From: Chloroflexota bacterium
GTDB taxonomy: Bacteria > Chloroflexota > UBA4733
Assembly (NCBI GenBank): GCA_023381895.1
Contig: JAMCTA010000012.1
Coordinates: 1 to 37,986, forward strand
Length of the DNA stretch: 37,986 nucleotides
Direction of reading: 5' to 3'
Made by a program: the position numbers and the translations under genes. Positions 25,529 through 33,222 of this stretch are shown here, in pieces. The notes beneath the pieces are model-generated. The model did no database searches. It saw nothing but the letters and a program-made list of their open reading frames with translations, and was not told the origin of the DNA. Position 1 is the stretch's first letter. Every line of letters begins with the position of its first letter.

Positions 25529-25560
25529 GACCGCACGCCCCCCAAAGAGGGCGTGCGGTC
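25529..25560 (-). promoter_or_regulatory. intercistronic hairpin between the binding-protein and permease genes
   Basis: GACCGCACGCCC (25529-25540) pairs perfectly with GGGCGTGCGGTC (25549-25560) around an 8-nt loop. It lies 16 nt past the binding-protein stop and 36 nt before the permease start. There is no U-tract, so partial attenuation or protection of the upstream mRNA from 3' exonucleases is more likely than full termination, as in malE-malF type operons. Confidence 0.7.
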
Positions 25561-25575
25561 CGGCTCACGTGGCTG

Positions 25576-27126
25576 CTATGACGCCGCCTTCTTCTCCGCC
25601 GTGTTGATCCCGCTGGCCAGCTTCGTGACGATTTCCTGGGGCGTTAGGCTACTCGTCGTACCGTAGAGCGACTCCGTCATCACCGCCGTATAGGCGAGCA
25701 TGGCCTGGGGCTCATACTTGAAGAGTTGCTCCGGCGTTGCGTAGCCCTCAGTTATGGCATCAGTGAAGGCGTGGAGGTTGACATTCTTGAGTTGCGGATA
25801 GGCGGTCTGGGCGTAGTTGATGTAGGTTGGAAGCAGGGACTTCCGGCTCGGCTGGAGGAAGGCTTTGTCAATCATGATCTTTTCGAACGTCGGACTGGTC
25901 AGCCAGCTGACGAAGGCCCAGGCTTCCTCTGGATGCTTGCTCTTGTTGATGATGGCATAGCCATCTGTCGTCGAAAGGGTGTTGCGCTTCCCCGTCGGAC
26001 CAAGCGGCGGCTCTACGACATCCCATTGAAACTTGCTGCCCACAGCATCGATGACGGGCTTGATCATCCACGATCCCTCGCCAAGAGTGGCGACTGTGCC
26101 CGTCGCGAACAGGTCCTGCTCGGCAAGTCCCGGGAATTGCGACGACCCCCAGTTGCTCACATTCCAGGACACGCCGGTCTTGTGGGCGAAGACGACATCG
26201 TAATACCAGGTAACCGCCTGCAATCCCTCCGGCGTGTTCACGGCGCACTGCGTGTCGTTCTTTGGGTCGACGAGATAGGCACCGAAAGGCGCCAGCAGGT
26301 CGGCGGCAAAGCGGTCATCAGGATCCCACGGCAGGAGTGCACCGTACTGGCGCTTGGCGGGAACGGTGAGCTTCTGGAACGTGTCCGCCGCGTCGGTAAA
26401 TGTCCAGGTCTTTGTCGGTATGGGCACCTTCATCGTATTGAATAGGTCACGGTTGTAGAAGATCACCATGGTCCCGCAGTACTCAGGCAAGGCGAACCTT
26501 CCTGGCTTGGGCATGACCATGGCGTCGATCTGAGACTGGAGAAAGTCACTCTGCCAGTTCTTCGGCCAGTCGGCCGTGATGTATGGATCGAGGTCCTGCA
26601 GCATACCCTGTGTTGCCCAGATGGGCAGCGTGCTGCAGCACTCGCCGACGACGTCAGGAGCGGTGCCTGCGGCGTACATCGTCACCATCTTTTCCTGTAT
26701 ACTCGTCGTTGGCGGCTCCGGCTCCCACGTCACGTGGATCTTCGGGTTTGATTTCTCAAAGACGGGGATGCCCGTGTCCATCAGCAACTTCCACGTCTTC
26801 TGGGATGCTGCTGTGTAGAAGCCGGCGGTGATTGTCACAGGCTTCGTCGCCGGTGCCGCCGCGGACGAGGTCGAGGCCGTTTTCGCGCTGGCGGTTGAGG
26901 AAGCCGTGTGGCTTGAGGTAGTCGTCGCCGCGGAAGGCTTGGCGCTAGTCGCTGGCGAGCTCGTCACACCACAGGCAGTCAAAGCGGCGCTCGCAAGCCC
27001 GGAAGCTGCCAGTGCTGACATGAGACGCACTATTGCACGGCGGGGGGTCCTTACCATTCTCAATGAATTCAGGCTGGAATTGTGATCCGGACTCGAAGTG
27101 TCAGTGCGGTTGTTGCTAGCTGTCAT
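25576..27126 (-). CDS. sugar ABC transporter substrate-binding lipoprotein (family 1)
   Basis: 516-residue extracellular solute-binding protein. The N-terminal signal ends in a lipobox LTAC (Cys52); RR at 28-29 before the hydrophobic stretch could suggest Tat export, but the motif is not canonical. A Ser/Thr/Ala-rich linker (about 54-95) separates the lipid anchor from the globular domain. That domain has the family features PDVVGECCSTLPIWATQGMLQDLDPYI, FYNRDLF, the GEGSWM region, and YAIINKSKHPEEAWAFVSWLTS. ATG at 27126 has GAGGTGAT 9 nt upstream. It is the first gene of the operon, followed by two permeases. The ligand is probably an oligosaccharide, unidentified. It is preceded by a long structured leader. 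Confidence 0.92.
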   Translation of the reverse strand: MTASNNRTDTSSPDHNSSLNSLRMVRTPRRAIVRLMSALAASGLASAALTACGVTSSPATSAKPSAATTTSSHTASSTASAKTASTSSAAAPATKPVTITAGFYTAASQKTWKLLMDTGIPVFEKSNPKIHVTWEPEPPTTSIQEKMVTMYAAGTAPDVVGECCSTLPIWATQGMLQDLDPYITADWPKNWQSDFLQSQIDAMVMPKPGRFALPEYCGTMVIFYNRDLFNTMKVPIPTKTWTFTDAADTFQKLTVPAKRQYGALLPWDPDDRFAADLLAPFGAYLVDPKNDTQCAVNTPEGLQAVTWYYDVVFAHKTGVSWNVSNWGSSQFPGLAEQDLFATGTVATLGEGSWMIKPVIDAVGSKFQWDVVEPPLGPTGKRNTLSTTDGYAIINKSKHPEEAWAFVSWLTSPTFEKIMIDKAFLQPSRKSLLPTYINYAQTAYPQLKNVNLHAFTDAITEGYATPEQLFKYEPQAMLAYTAVMTESLYGTTSSLTPQEIVTKLASGINTAEKKAAS

Positions 27127-27154
27127 AGCTGATGATCACCTCACAATCAATACT

Positions 27155-27208
27155 GGAGGAGCAACTGCCCTGCTGCAGGATCGAAAAGTAAATCTGTGGT
27201 GCTCCTCC
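27155..27208 (-). promoter_or_regulatory. leader inverted repeat of the binding-protein mRNA
   Basis: GGAGGAGCA (27155-27163) and TGCTCCTCC (27200-27208) are an exact 9-bp inverted repeat enclosing 36 nt. Inside it is a second small stem, CCTGC-T-GCAGG (27169-27179). If transcription of the operon starts upstream, this folds about 30 nt before the start codon. The 5' arm in the mRNA is itself GGAGGAG, a Shine-Dalgarno-like sequence. Confidence 0.5.
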
Positions 27209-27252
27209 TTCTATGGAAAGAAACACGCAACATCGACCACTATGTGCATGTC

Positions 27253-27355
27253 TAAATCGATCTACACTGGTTCTACGTGGCGTATATCTGGTTATCTGCC
27301 GGCTTCTACACAGATATGATACAAAGGCGCGTAGAAGAACACGTAGATTGATCTA
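27253..27355. promoter_or_regulatory. cluster of TCTAC/GTAGA dyads, putative operator region of the ABC operon
   Basis: Five copies of TCTAC or its complement GTAGA occur at 27261, 27272, 27305, 27331 (complement) and 27343 (complement). They form nested inverted repeats. TAAATCGATCTAC (27253-27265) and GTAGATTGATCTA (27343-27355) match in 11 of 13 positions. TTCTACGTG (27271-27279) faces CACGTAGA (27340-27347), and TTCTAC (27304-27309) faces GTAGAA (27331-27336). This is consistent with binding sites of a repressor upstream of the sugar operon; the regulator is not in the window. Confidence 0.45.
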
Positions 27356-27385
27356 GGTGGCTTGGCCGCCACTACTTTATCTATT

Positions 27386-27452
27386 ATAAGACCTCTTATC
27401 AGTCTATTCGTGTGCTACCCGCCAACATTAAGGAGTCTCTAATGACTCCTTA
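27386..27452. promoter_or_regulatory. AT-rich segment with two perfect dyads
   Basis: ATAAGA-CC-TCTTAT (27386-27399) and TAAGGAGTC, 6 nt, GACTCCTTA (27429-27452, 9-bp stem) lie in an AT-rich stretch unlike the GC-rich surroundings. A 10-bp palindrome GTTAGCTAAC is at 27514-27523. These may be additional operator or promoter elements; no gene is encoded. Confidence 0.4.
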
Positions 27453-27523
27453 CCCAGAATCGACACACACTACATTAGGGACAGAATCAACATCTGCGCG
27501 TGAATAACGATAGGTTAGCTAAC

Positions 27524-28155
27524 TTGTGATGGTCCCGTGGTGCGAGCGCAAAATCAGCCTCGATAAGGAGGCGACTGCGTCGCGCCGCCACCGGTTCGAT
27601 CCTAGCCCGCGCAGATATGGTAGTGAAAGTTAAGCAAGGGGGGTGGCGAGAGGGGAGCTTCGCAACAGTAGCCGCGGTTTCAACCGCCGGGCGTGCTCGG
27701 GCGGCGTCAGGAGAGGTCACGAGTACAAGGACGGTCTAGCCTGTGTTGCGTCGAGGCCCACCAGGTGCGGGCCTGGGAGTTACCCCCGTAGAGGCCCCGT
27801 AACGCCATACCGTCGATGGCGCGGAGCGTTCCGCGGCAAGTTTACCGTGACCGTGCACACCGTGTGTTGAGTCCCGTGAAGACCCGCTAGTACATCGTTG
27901 CGCCGGGCACGCACCGGCGTGGTTGGCTGGCACTCCGGCCCGATCCCGAATTGGCACCAGCGTCTCCGACAGCAGCCCAATAGCTGTAACGAGAAAACCG
28001 TGAGTGCTTGAGCTGTGAGGCATGCTGCGTCGGCCCGAATCGTGCTACAACTTACAGCTACGGGCAAGATAACCCTGTTGTGTTCCGCATCATGATCGTG
28101 GTGAGGGTTTAGCGCCCAACGGCAGTCGCACAACAGACTGAAAGGATGTTTCCAA
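27524..28155. other. gene-free spacer upstream of the transketolase gene
   Basis: No frame here has recognisable protein similarity or a credible start with a ribosome-binding site. The longest frames are 159 codons or fewer and arginine/cysteine-rich, as expected by chance in GC-rich DNA. The region contains a REP-like hairpin at about 27652-27700. I looked for the conserved cores of RNase P RNA, tmRNA, SRP RNA and group II intron domain V and did not see them. It could be eroded insertion-element DNA or an unrecognised RNA. Confidence 0.5.
27652..27700. repeat. REP-like palindromic element
   Basis: The core GCGGTTTCAACCGC (27674-27687) is a perfect 6-bp stem with a TC loop, preceded by GGGGAGCTTCGCAACAGTAGCC and followed by CGGGCG. 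This arrangement is very like dispersed REP elements of Chloroflexi, Planctomycetes and others, where a GAAGC/GCTTC stretch is followed by GTAGC and GGTTTCAACC. Only this one copy is seen in the window, so repetitiveness cannot be shown here. Confidence 0.5.
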
Positions 28156-30036
28156 GTGAGCACAACCGTAGAGCGAACGATTCTGAGCATCACTCCCGAG
28201 CAGCTGCACAGGTGGGAGGAGCTGGGAAAGCAGCTGCGAGTTGACAGCATTCGGTGCACGACGGCAGCGGGGTCTGGTCACCCGACATCTTCGATGTCCG
28301 CGTCGGACCTTATGGCCGTGCTCCTCGACGGGTTCCTCAGCTATGACTTTTCTCATCCGGAGAACCCGCACAACGACCACTTGATCTTCTCCAAAGGGCA
28401 CGCCGCTCCTCTCTTGTACTCGATGTACCGCGCAGCGAATGTCGTATCGGATGAGGAGCTGTTGAGCCTGAGGAAGTTTGGCAGTCGCCTGGAAGGCCAT
28501 CCGACCCCGGTCATCCCGTGGGTCGATGTGGCGACAGGTAGCCTCGGGCAGGGTCTCCCAATTGCTGTTGGACTCGCGCTGGCTGCCCGGCATCTCGACA
28601 AAGATAGCTACCGCGTGTGGGTACTGCTTGGTGACAGCGAGATGGCCGAAGGCTCGGTCTGGGAGGCCTTCGATCACGCTGGTAATCGTAAGCTCAGTAA
28701 TCTCGTCGCCATTCTCGACATGAATCGTTTGGGGCAGCGAGGTCCAACTGAGCTGCAGTGGAACAGTGCTGCCTATGCTGCACGGGCAATGGCCTTCGGA
28801 TGGCGCACTGCTGAGATCGATGGCCACGATCACGGGGCGATTGCGCGCGCATACCAGGGCGCGCTCGAAGCGGACCAGCCGACGCTGATCGTGGCCAAGA
28901 CGCAGAAGGGCTCTGGTGTGTCTTTCCTTGCCAATCAGGAAGGATGGCATGGGAAGGCCCTTTCCGCTGCAGAAGCAGAGAAGGCGATTGCTGAGCTCGG
29001 TGGCCCCCGGCATCTCGTGGCCCACGTGACGACGCCAATGCCGGCACAGCCAGTGACCCACCGGAAGGTCGCTCCGAGTCTACCTGCCTATGAGCTCGGG
29101 TCCAAGATGGCAACACGGCGGGCCTATGGTGATGCGTTGCGCTCTCTCGGGGCTGCTAGAGACGACATAGTCGCGCTTGATGGAGAGGTGAGCAACTCCA
29201 CCTATGCCGATGTCTTCGGGAAGGCCTTTCCGGACCGCTTCTTTGAGATGTACATCGCTGAGCAGCAGCTTGTCGCCGCCGCAGTGGGCATGCAGGTACG
29301 TGGCTATGTGTCCTTTGCATCGACCTTTGCAGCATTTCTGAGTCGAGCCTATGACTTCATCCGGATGGCTGCCATCTCTCGGGCCAACTTGCGCCTCAGC
29401 GGCTCTCATGCCGGCGTCTCAATCGGAGCCGACGGGCCGTCGCAGATGGCCTTAGAGGATCTCGCGATGATGCGTGCTGTACACGGCAGTGCTGTGCTCT
29501 ACCCCAGCGATGGCAATCAGGCCGCCAAGCTTGTCGCGCTCATGGCGGACCATCCAGGGATTAGTTATATCCGCACCACCCGCGAAGCAACTACTGTCAT
29601 CTATCCTCCCGATGTCGAGGTGAGGATCGGTGGCTGCGCAATTGTGCGGGAGTCTGCCAGCGATCAGGCCGTCGTTGTCGGGGCGGGCATCACGCTCCAT
29701 GAGGCGCTACGAGCACATTCCCTCCTCACTCGTGAGGGCATCGCCGTGCGTGTTATTGACCTCTACTCAGTGAAGCCCATTGATGGCGAAGCACTTGCTC
29801 AAGCGCTCCAGGCGTGTAGCGGTAGACTCGTCGTGGTCGAGGACCACTGGCCTGAGGGTGGTCTGGGCGAAGCGGTGCTCACCGCACTGGCCGAGCGCGA
29901 AGTGCACCCGAGATACACACATCTGGCAGTTCGATCAATGCCGGGATCTGGAGAGCCGTCGGAGCTGTTGAGCTGTGCGGGAATCGACGCGGAACACATA
30001 GCTGATGCCGTCCGGCAGTTAACTAAGGCAGGCTAG
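28156..30036 (+). CDS. tkt: transketolase, full-length single chain
   Basis: Thiamine diphosphate enzyme of the pentose phosphate pathway, 626 residues, with both halves fused. The first half has SGHPTSSMSASDL, KGHAAPLLYSMY, GSLGQGLPIAVG and the ThDP motif GDSEMAEGSVWEAFDHAG...LVAILDMNR. The second half has DGEVSNSTYAD, the YIAEQQLVAAAVGM pyrimidine-domain motif with its conserved glutamate, GSHAGVSIGADGPSQM and the C-terminal domain VVVEDHWPEGGLGEA. It is close to the animal/Chloroflexi-type transketolase. The GTG start at 28156 has GAAAGGATG upstream. The stop TAG shares the CTAG palindrome with the convergent gmk. A long spacer precedes it, so it probably has its own promoter. Confidence 0.95.
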   Translation: MSTTVERTILSITPEQLHRWEELGKQLRVDSIRCTTAAGSGHPTSSMSASDLMAVLLDGFLSYDFSHPENPHNDHLIFSKGHAAPLLYSMYRAANVVSDEELLSLRKFGSRLEGHPTPVIPWVDVATGSLGQGLPIAVGLALAARHLDKDSYRVWVLLGDSEMAEGSVWEAFDHAGNRKLSNLVAILDMNRLGQRGPTELQWNSAAYAARAMAFGWRTAEIDGHDHGAIARAYQGALEADQPTLIVAKTQKGSGVSFLANQEGWHGKALSAAEAEKAIAELGGPRHLVAHVTTPMPAQPVTHRKVAPSLPAYELGSKMATRRAYGDALRSLGAARDDIVALDGEVSNSTYADVFGKAFPDRFFEMYIAEQQLVAAAVGMQVRGYVSFASTFAAFLSRAYDFIRMAAISRANLRLSGSHAGVSIGADGPSQMALEDLAMMRAVHGSAVLYPSDGNQAAKLVALMADHPGISYIRTTREATTVIYPPDVEVRIGGCAIVRESASDQAVVVGAGITLHEALRAHSLLTREGIAVRVIDLYSVKPIDGEALAQALQACSGRLVVVEDHWPEGGLGEAVLTALAEREVHPRYTHLAVRSMPGSGEPSELLSCAGIDAEHIADAVRQLTKAG

Positions 30037-30626
30037 CACGCCGGATTCCGGCGCGAGCGCGCTTCTGCAATGATGGCGCGAACTCTCTGGACAGTCTCCT
30101 CCAACCGGCCCGTCTCATTGGTGACGTAGTAGTCGAATGTCGGAGCAGCTGCCATTTCGCTCTGTATGACACGGAAGCGCTCCGACCGATCGGCAAGCGG
30201 ATCCTTGTTCCGAAGCTCGACGCGACGCACGGCCTCTGCTACCGAAGGAGGTGCGAGAAAGATCGAGACAGCATCCGGGTACAGTGCTCGGATCTTGGCG
30301 GCGCCGCGGACCTCAGGCTTGATGAGCACATCGAGGCCCGCGCGGAGATGGCTGTCGACGGGCTCGCGCGGGATGCCGTAGAGGCGCCCGGGAATGTACT
30401 CGGTACACTCAAGCAGCTTGCCGGTTTCCCAGAGGGAGCGCATCTCATCAGAGGTGACAAAGAAGTAGTCACGTCCGTTCTCCTCGAGATTCCGAGGAGA
30501 ACGCGAAGTGAAACTCACGACATAATGGATAGTGGGCTCGACTTTCTTCAACTCATCAAGCACCGAGTCCTTGCCCGCCCCAGAGGGACCCGAGAAGATG
30601 AAGAGCGTCCCCATACGTGTGGTCAT
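30033..30626 (-). CDS. gmk: guanylate kinase
   Basis: Phosphorylates GMP to GDP. 197 residues. The P-loop is SGPSGAGKDSV (about 12-22), with Asp-Ser after the lysine in place of the more usual Ser/Thr. GMP-binding motifs follow: SFTSRSPRNLEENGRDYFFVTSDEM and ECTEYIPGRLYGIP. The stretch VLIKPEVRGAAKIRALYPDAVSIFLAPPS replaces the commoner DVQGA sequence, and ELRNKDPLADRSERFRV is the lid arginine region. ATG at 30626 is preferred, with GAGGGAT upstream; the longer frame to 30704 would extend into the divergent NFACT gene. It is divergent from rqcH (72-nt gap) and convergent with the transketolase gene. Confidence 0.93.
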   Translation of the reverse strand: MTTRMGTLFIFSGPSGAGKDSVLDELKKVEPTIHYVVSFTSRSPRNLEENGRDYFFVTSDEMRSLWETGKLLECTEYIPGRLYGIPREPVDSHLRAGLDVLIKPEVRGAAKIRALYPDAVSIFLAPPSVAEAVRRVELRNKDPLADRSERFRVIQSEMAAAPTFDYYVTNETGRLEETVQRVRAIIAEARSRRNPAC

Positions 30627-30656
30627 TGCCGTGATCCCTCGCTTGTGCCCTACAAT
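30626..30656 (+). promoter_or_regulatory. candidate promoter of the NFACT gene
   Basis: TTGCCG at 30626-30631 and TACAAT at 30651-30656 lie 19 nt apart in the short divergent gap between gmk and the NFACT gene, giving a predicted start about 30663 and a leader of about 36 nt. The spacing is two longer than ideal. Confidence 0.35.
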
Positions 30657-30698
30657 TCCGCAGGAGACTCTGAAGAATCCTAACAGGATGACTGGACT

Positions 30699-32477
30699 AT
30701 GCACTTTGATGCTCTGGTAGCTCGCGCGATCGCTGACGAATGGCGAGAGTATCTTATTGGTGGCCGGGTCGACCGCCTATTCCAGCCTGATGCGTGGTCA
30801 CTGACCGTGATTGTGAGGAACTTGCACGCGAATCAGCAGGTGCTCGTCTCTTTCAACCCGGCAACGTCTCTCGCCTATGTGGCACGGTCGCGGAAGCTCG
30901 TGTCGGGTTTCGAAGAACCGACGGCGTTTGTCATGCTGCTGCGGAAGTACCTCGAAGGTGCACGCGTCACTGCCGTGGGACAGCCAGCGTTGGAGCGCAG
31001 GATCGACCTTCAGTGTTCCCGCTCTGGTGAGTCGCCGGTGACACTCCGCTGCGAACTGGCTGGTCGCCAGGCAAATCTCATTCTTGTCGACAGCAATGAG
31101 ATGATTCTGGGCCTGGCGAGGCCAGTAACGAGCGCGATGAGTCGAGTGCGAACACTGTTGCCGGGTCGACAGTATGTGCCTCCGGCTCCGGTTGTGGGTG
31201 AAGGATCGAAGCGTCTGGATCCACGAAGCATCACCAGCGAGGAACTGGCTCGCTCCCTGACCGCAACTGACACGGACTCGCCAGAATCATTGCGCGTAGC
31301 ACTGACGCGTATTCTCCCTATCAGTCCGACCGCGAGCGCTGAAGTCGTGCACCGTGCGCAGCAGGCGAAGGAATCCACGACTGAGGACGGGCCAGAAGCG
31401 CTGCTGGCGAACGAGATCCGCTCACTGTTTCAGCTTCTCGATCAGCCTCAGGCTCGTTGGGAGCCGTGCATTGCGCTCTCGAGTGGGGACATCAAGGCGT
31501 TTGCACCGTATGCGTTGACGTATCTCGCGGCAAGGGGTGATGTGCGGTCCATCAGCTCCATGAGTGAAGCTATCGAACGATTTTCAGTTCCACGAGCAGC
31601 AGAACAACGGCTTGCGCACGAGTGTTCCACTCTGCGCAGTGTGATCAAGCCGGTGCTCGAGCGCATCGAACGTCGCGCCACTGCTCTCCAGCGAGACATC
31701 GATAAGTCTGAGCGTGATCTGCGCTATCGCCATCTCGGGGAGCTCCTGCTCACGTTCCGGCCCGAAACCGACACAGATAGCGTCGAGGTCGTGGACTACG
31801 AGACCGGTGACTCGGTGCGCATCGCTGTGGACTCAGCTCTTAGTGCAGTGCAGAATGCTGAGCAGTACTTTGCGAAGTATGCTCGGGTGAAGCGGGCATT
31901 GGAAGTACTCAAGCCGCAGCTTAGGGGAGTCCAGACAGAGCTCGCGTTCGTGCAGCAGCTCGCCTTCGAGGCTGAGGTCGTTGAGTCACCTGCAGAGGCA
32001 GCCCGACTACGTCAAGAGCTGAAGAATCTGGATTTCGCAGACGATAATCGACGCCTCCCAAACTCGGGGCTGCGGGGCAATCCCAGACAGCGGCGAGAGC
32101 GGGTAGTAGCTCCTGCCGCGTCGCAGCCAGATTCGTTCATATTCGAGGGATTCGAGATTCTCTATGGGAAGACCAGCCACGCGAATGACCTGCTGACGTT
32201 CAAGATTGCCAGCAAGCACGACGTGTGGCTCCACGCCAAGGGTGCGCCTGGCTCACACGTGGTGATCCGGACGCAAGGTCGGGCCATCCCCGAACACGTT
32301 CTGGGACGTGGTGCACAGGTCGCAGCGTACTTCAGCAGCCGCCATAGTGAGTCGACAGCACCAGTGGATTACACGGAAGTGGGGCGAGTCCGTCGCCAGG
32401 CTGTCGGAAAACCAGGGTTGGTGTGGTATTCCGGTGAGCACACGCTTGTCGTGCAACCAGCGCCACCGAAGCAGTAG
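30699..32477 (+). CDS. rqcH: NFACT-family protein, RqcH-like ribosome quality-control factor
   Basis: 592-residue protein. NFACT-N (residues about 1-180) begins MHFDALVARAIADEW and has RVDRLFQPD. A coiled-coil middle covers about 290-440, with VLERIERRATALQRDIDKSERD and YFAKYARVKRALEVLKPQL. The NFACT-R domain (about 485-585) reads GFEILYGKTSHANDLLTFKIASKHDVWLHAKGAPGSHVVIR. Homologues bind split 50S-peptidyl-tRNA complexes and add alanine tails. The functionally important Asp-Arg pair of NFACT-N (D97/R98 in the Bacillus protein) seems to be Glu-Arg here (ALERRIDL, about 99-106). The fibronectin-binding role once given to this family is secondary. ATG 30699 has AGGATGA upstream. The next gene starts 15 nt after. 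Confidence 0.9.
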   Translation: MHFDALVARAIADEWREYLIGGRVDRLFQPDAWSLTVIVRNLHANQQVLVSFNPATSLAYVARSRKLVSGFEEPTAFVMLLRKYLEGARVTAVGQPALERRIDLQCSRSGESPVTLRCELAGRQANLILVDSNEMILGLARPVTSAMSRVRTLLPGRQYVPPAPVVGEGSKRLDPRSITSEELARSLTATDTDSPESLRVALTRILPISPTASAEVVHRAQQAKESTTEDGPEALLANEIRSLFQLLDQPQARWEPCIALSSGDIKAFAPYALTYLAARGDVRSISSMSEAIERFSVPRAAEQRLAHECSTLRSVIKPVLERIERRATALQRDIDKSERDLRYRHLGELLLTFRPETDTDSVEVVDYETGDSVRIAVDSALSAVQNAEQYFAKYARVKRALEVLKPQLRGVQTELAFVQQLAFEAEVVESPAEAARLRQELKNLDFADDNRRLPNSGLRGNPRQRRERVVAPAASQPDSFIFEGFEILYGKTSHANDLLTFKIASKHDVWLHAKGAPGSHVVIRTQGRAIPEHVLGRGAQVAAYFSSRHSESTAPVDYTEVGRVRRQAVGKPGLVWYSGEHTLVVQPAPPKQ

Positions 32478-32491
32478 AGAACTGGACGTCG

Positions 32492-33010
32492 ATGGAGAGA
32501 ACGCCAATACAGCACGAGGTGCTTCCTGCAGCAGAGCTTCTGGATCAGCGAGAGGAGGTCAGGATACAGCTCGCCACAACAGCGCCTATTCCCTGCGTCG
32601 CTTACCGCGCACGGGATCTGTTTTTTGGAATGAGGGTGAGGTCAGCCCTCCGGCGTCTCGGGCTGACCTCAGAAGAAGTGGCGACTGACGCTGCGCTTGT
32701 GCACGGCCGGCATATGGTGTTGCTGCTGGAGCTCGACCCCGCGGGCGACGGCTGGGGTCAACTGGCGCAGCGAGCTGCTGCGCTTGGCATCCCGACGCTC
32801 GCCTTTGGGACTCATGAAGATCAGGAGCTATGGTGCCGAGCAAAAGCCGCCGGTGTCACGCGCATCGTTGCAAAGTCAGCGCTCGTTCGTCATTTCGACA
32901 CGCTAGTTGCCAGACTGCTGCACCAACAGCAGGCTAGAGGTATCGGTCAGAACTCTGTACCCGAGATCCAGATCGTAATGAGCGAAAAAGGAAGGTGCCG
33001 GTCATCGTGA
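32492..33010 (+). CDS. receiver-like (pseudo-response-regulator) protein
   Basis: 172-residue soluble protein of uncertain function. Residues about 34-140 show the alternating beta-alpha pattern of a CheY-like receiver: PCVAYRARDLFFGMRVRSALRRLG, MVLLLELDP at the expected phosphorylation strand, IPTLAFGTHE, and VTRIVAKSALVRHFDTLV at the last strand and helix. The usual acidic pair after strand 1 is lacking and no DNA-binding output domain follows, so phosphorylation is doubtful. The C-terminal 25 residues are polar. It sits 15 nt after the NFACT gene and its stop overlaps the glutaredoxin's GTG, so all three are probably in one operon. The assignment is by pattern only. Confidence 0.5.
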   Translation: MERTPIQHEVLPAAELLDQREEVRIQLATTAPIPCVAYRARDLFFGMRVRSALRRLGLTSEEVATDAALVHGRHMVLLLELDPAGDGWGQLAQRAAALGIPTLAFGTHEDQELWCRAKAAGVTRIVAKSALVRHFDTLVARLLHQQQARGIGQNSVPEIQIVMSEKGRCRSS

Positions 33011-33222
33011 ACCTGATCGTCTACACCCTCTCAGACTGTCCGGTGTCGCAACGAGCTGTACGACATCTTCGGCAGCACGATATCCCCTTCGTTGAGCGAC
33101 AAGTCGATGATGATGAAATGTGGCAGGACGAGGTGGTGCGACTCACCCACCAGAACACTGTTCCAGTGTTCGTACGCCCAGATGGCTGCGTCGAAGTAGG
33201 CTTTGAGGGTGAGAAAGGTTGA
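33007..33222 (+). CDS. monothiol glutaredoxin-like protein
   Basis: 71-residue thioredoxin-fold protein. IVYTLSDCPVSQRAVRHLRQH carries the monothiol active site CPVS. The cis-proline motif is NTVPVFVR and the C-terminal glycine region VGFEG. GTG at 33007 is preferred over GTG 32995 because AAGGAAGG at about 32989-32996 is a good ribosome-binding site for it, and its GTGA overlaps the previous stop. It may act in thiol redox or protein deglutathionylation, or in Fe-S delivery as some monothiol types do; which is not known. Confidence 0.75.
   Translation: MNLIVYTLSDCPVSQRAVRHLRQHDIPFVERQVDDDEMWQDEVVRLTHQNTVPVFVRPDGCVEVGFEGEKG

Noticed and set aside
25726..26445. 239-codon plus-strand frame
   Set aside because: Antisense to the sugar-binding lipoprotein gene; no family similarity.
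27487..27720. 77-codon minus-strand frame that might be a transposase remnant
   Set aside because: No transposase motif (DDE, HUH or zinc ribbon) could be found; similarity to any insertion element is not supportable by eye.
27524..28155. RNase P RNA, tmRNA, SRP RNA or group II intron in the large spacer
   Set aside because: None of their conserved core sequences is visible.
27780..28259. 159-codon minus-strand frame in the spacer upstream of transketolase
   Set aside because: Overlaps the transketolase start, Arg/Cys-rich, no credible start or homology; not supported as a gene or pseudogene.
28090..29061. 323-codon frame on the minus strand
   Set aside because: It runs antisense through the transketolase gene, shows no protein-family features, and is rich in His/Arg/Cys as expected for a shadow frame.
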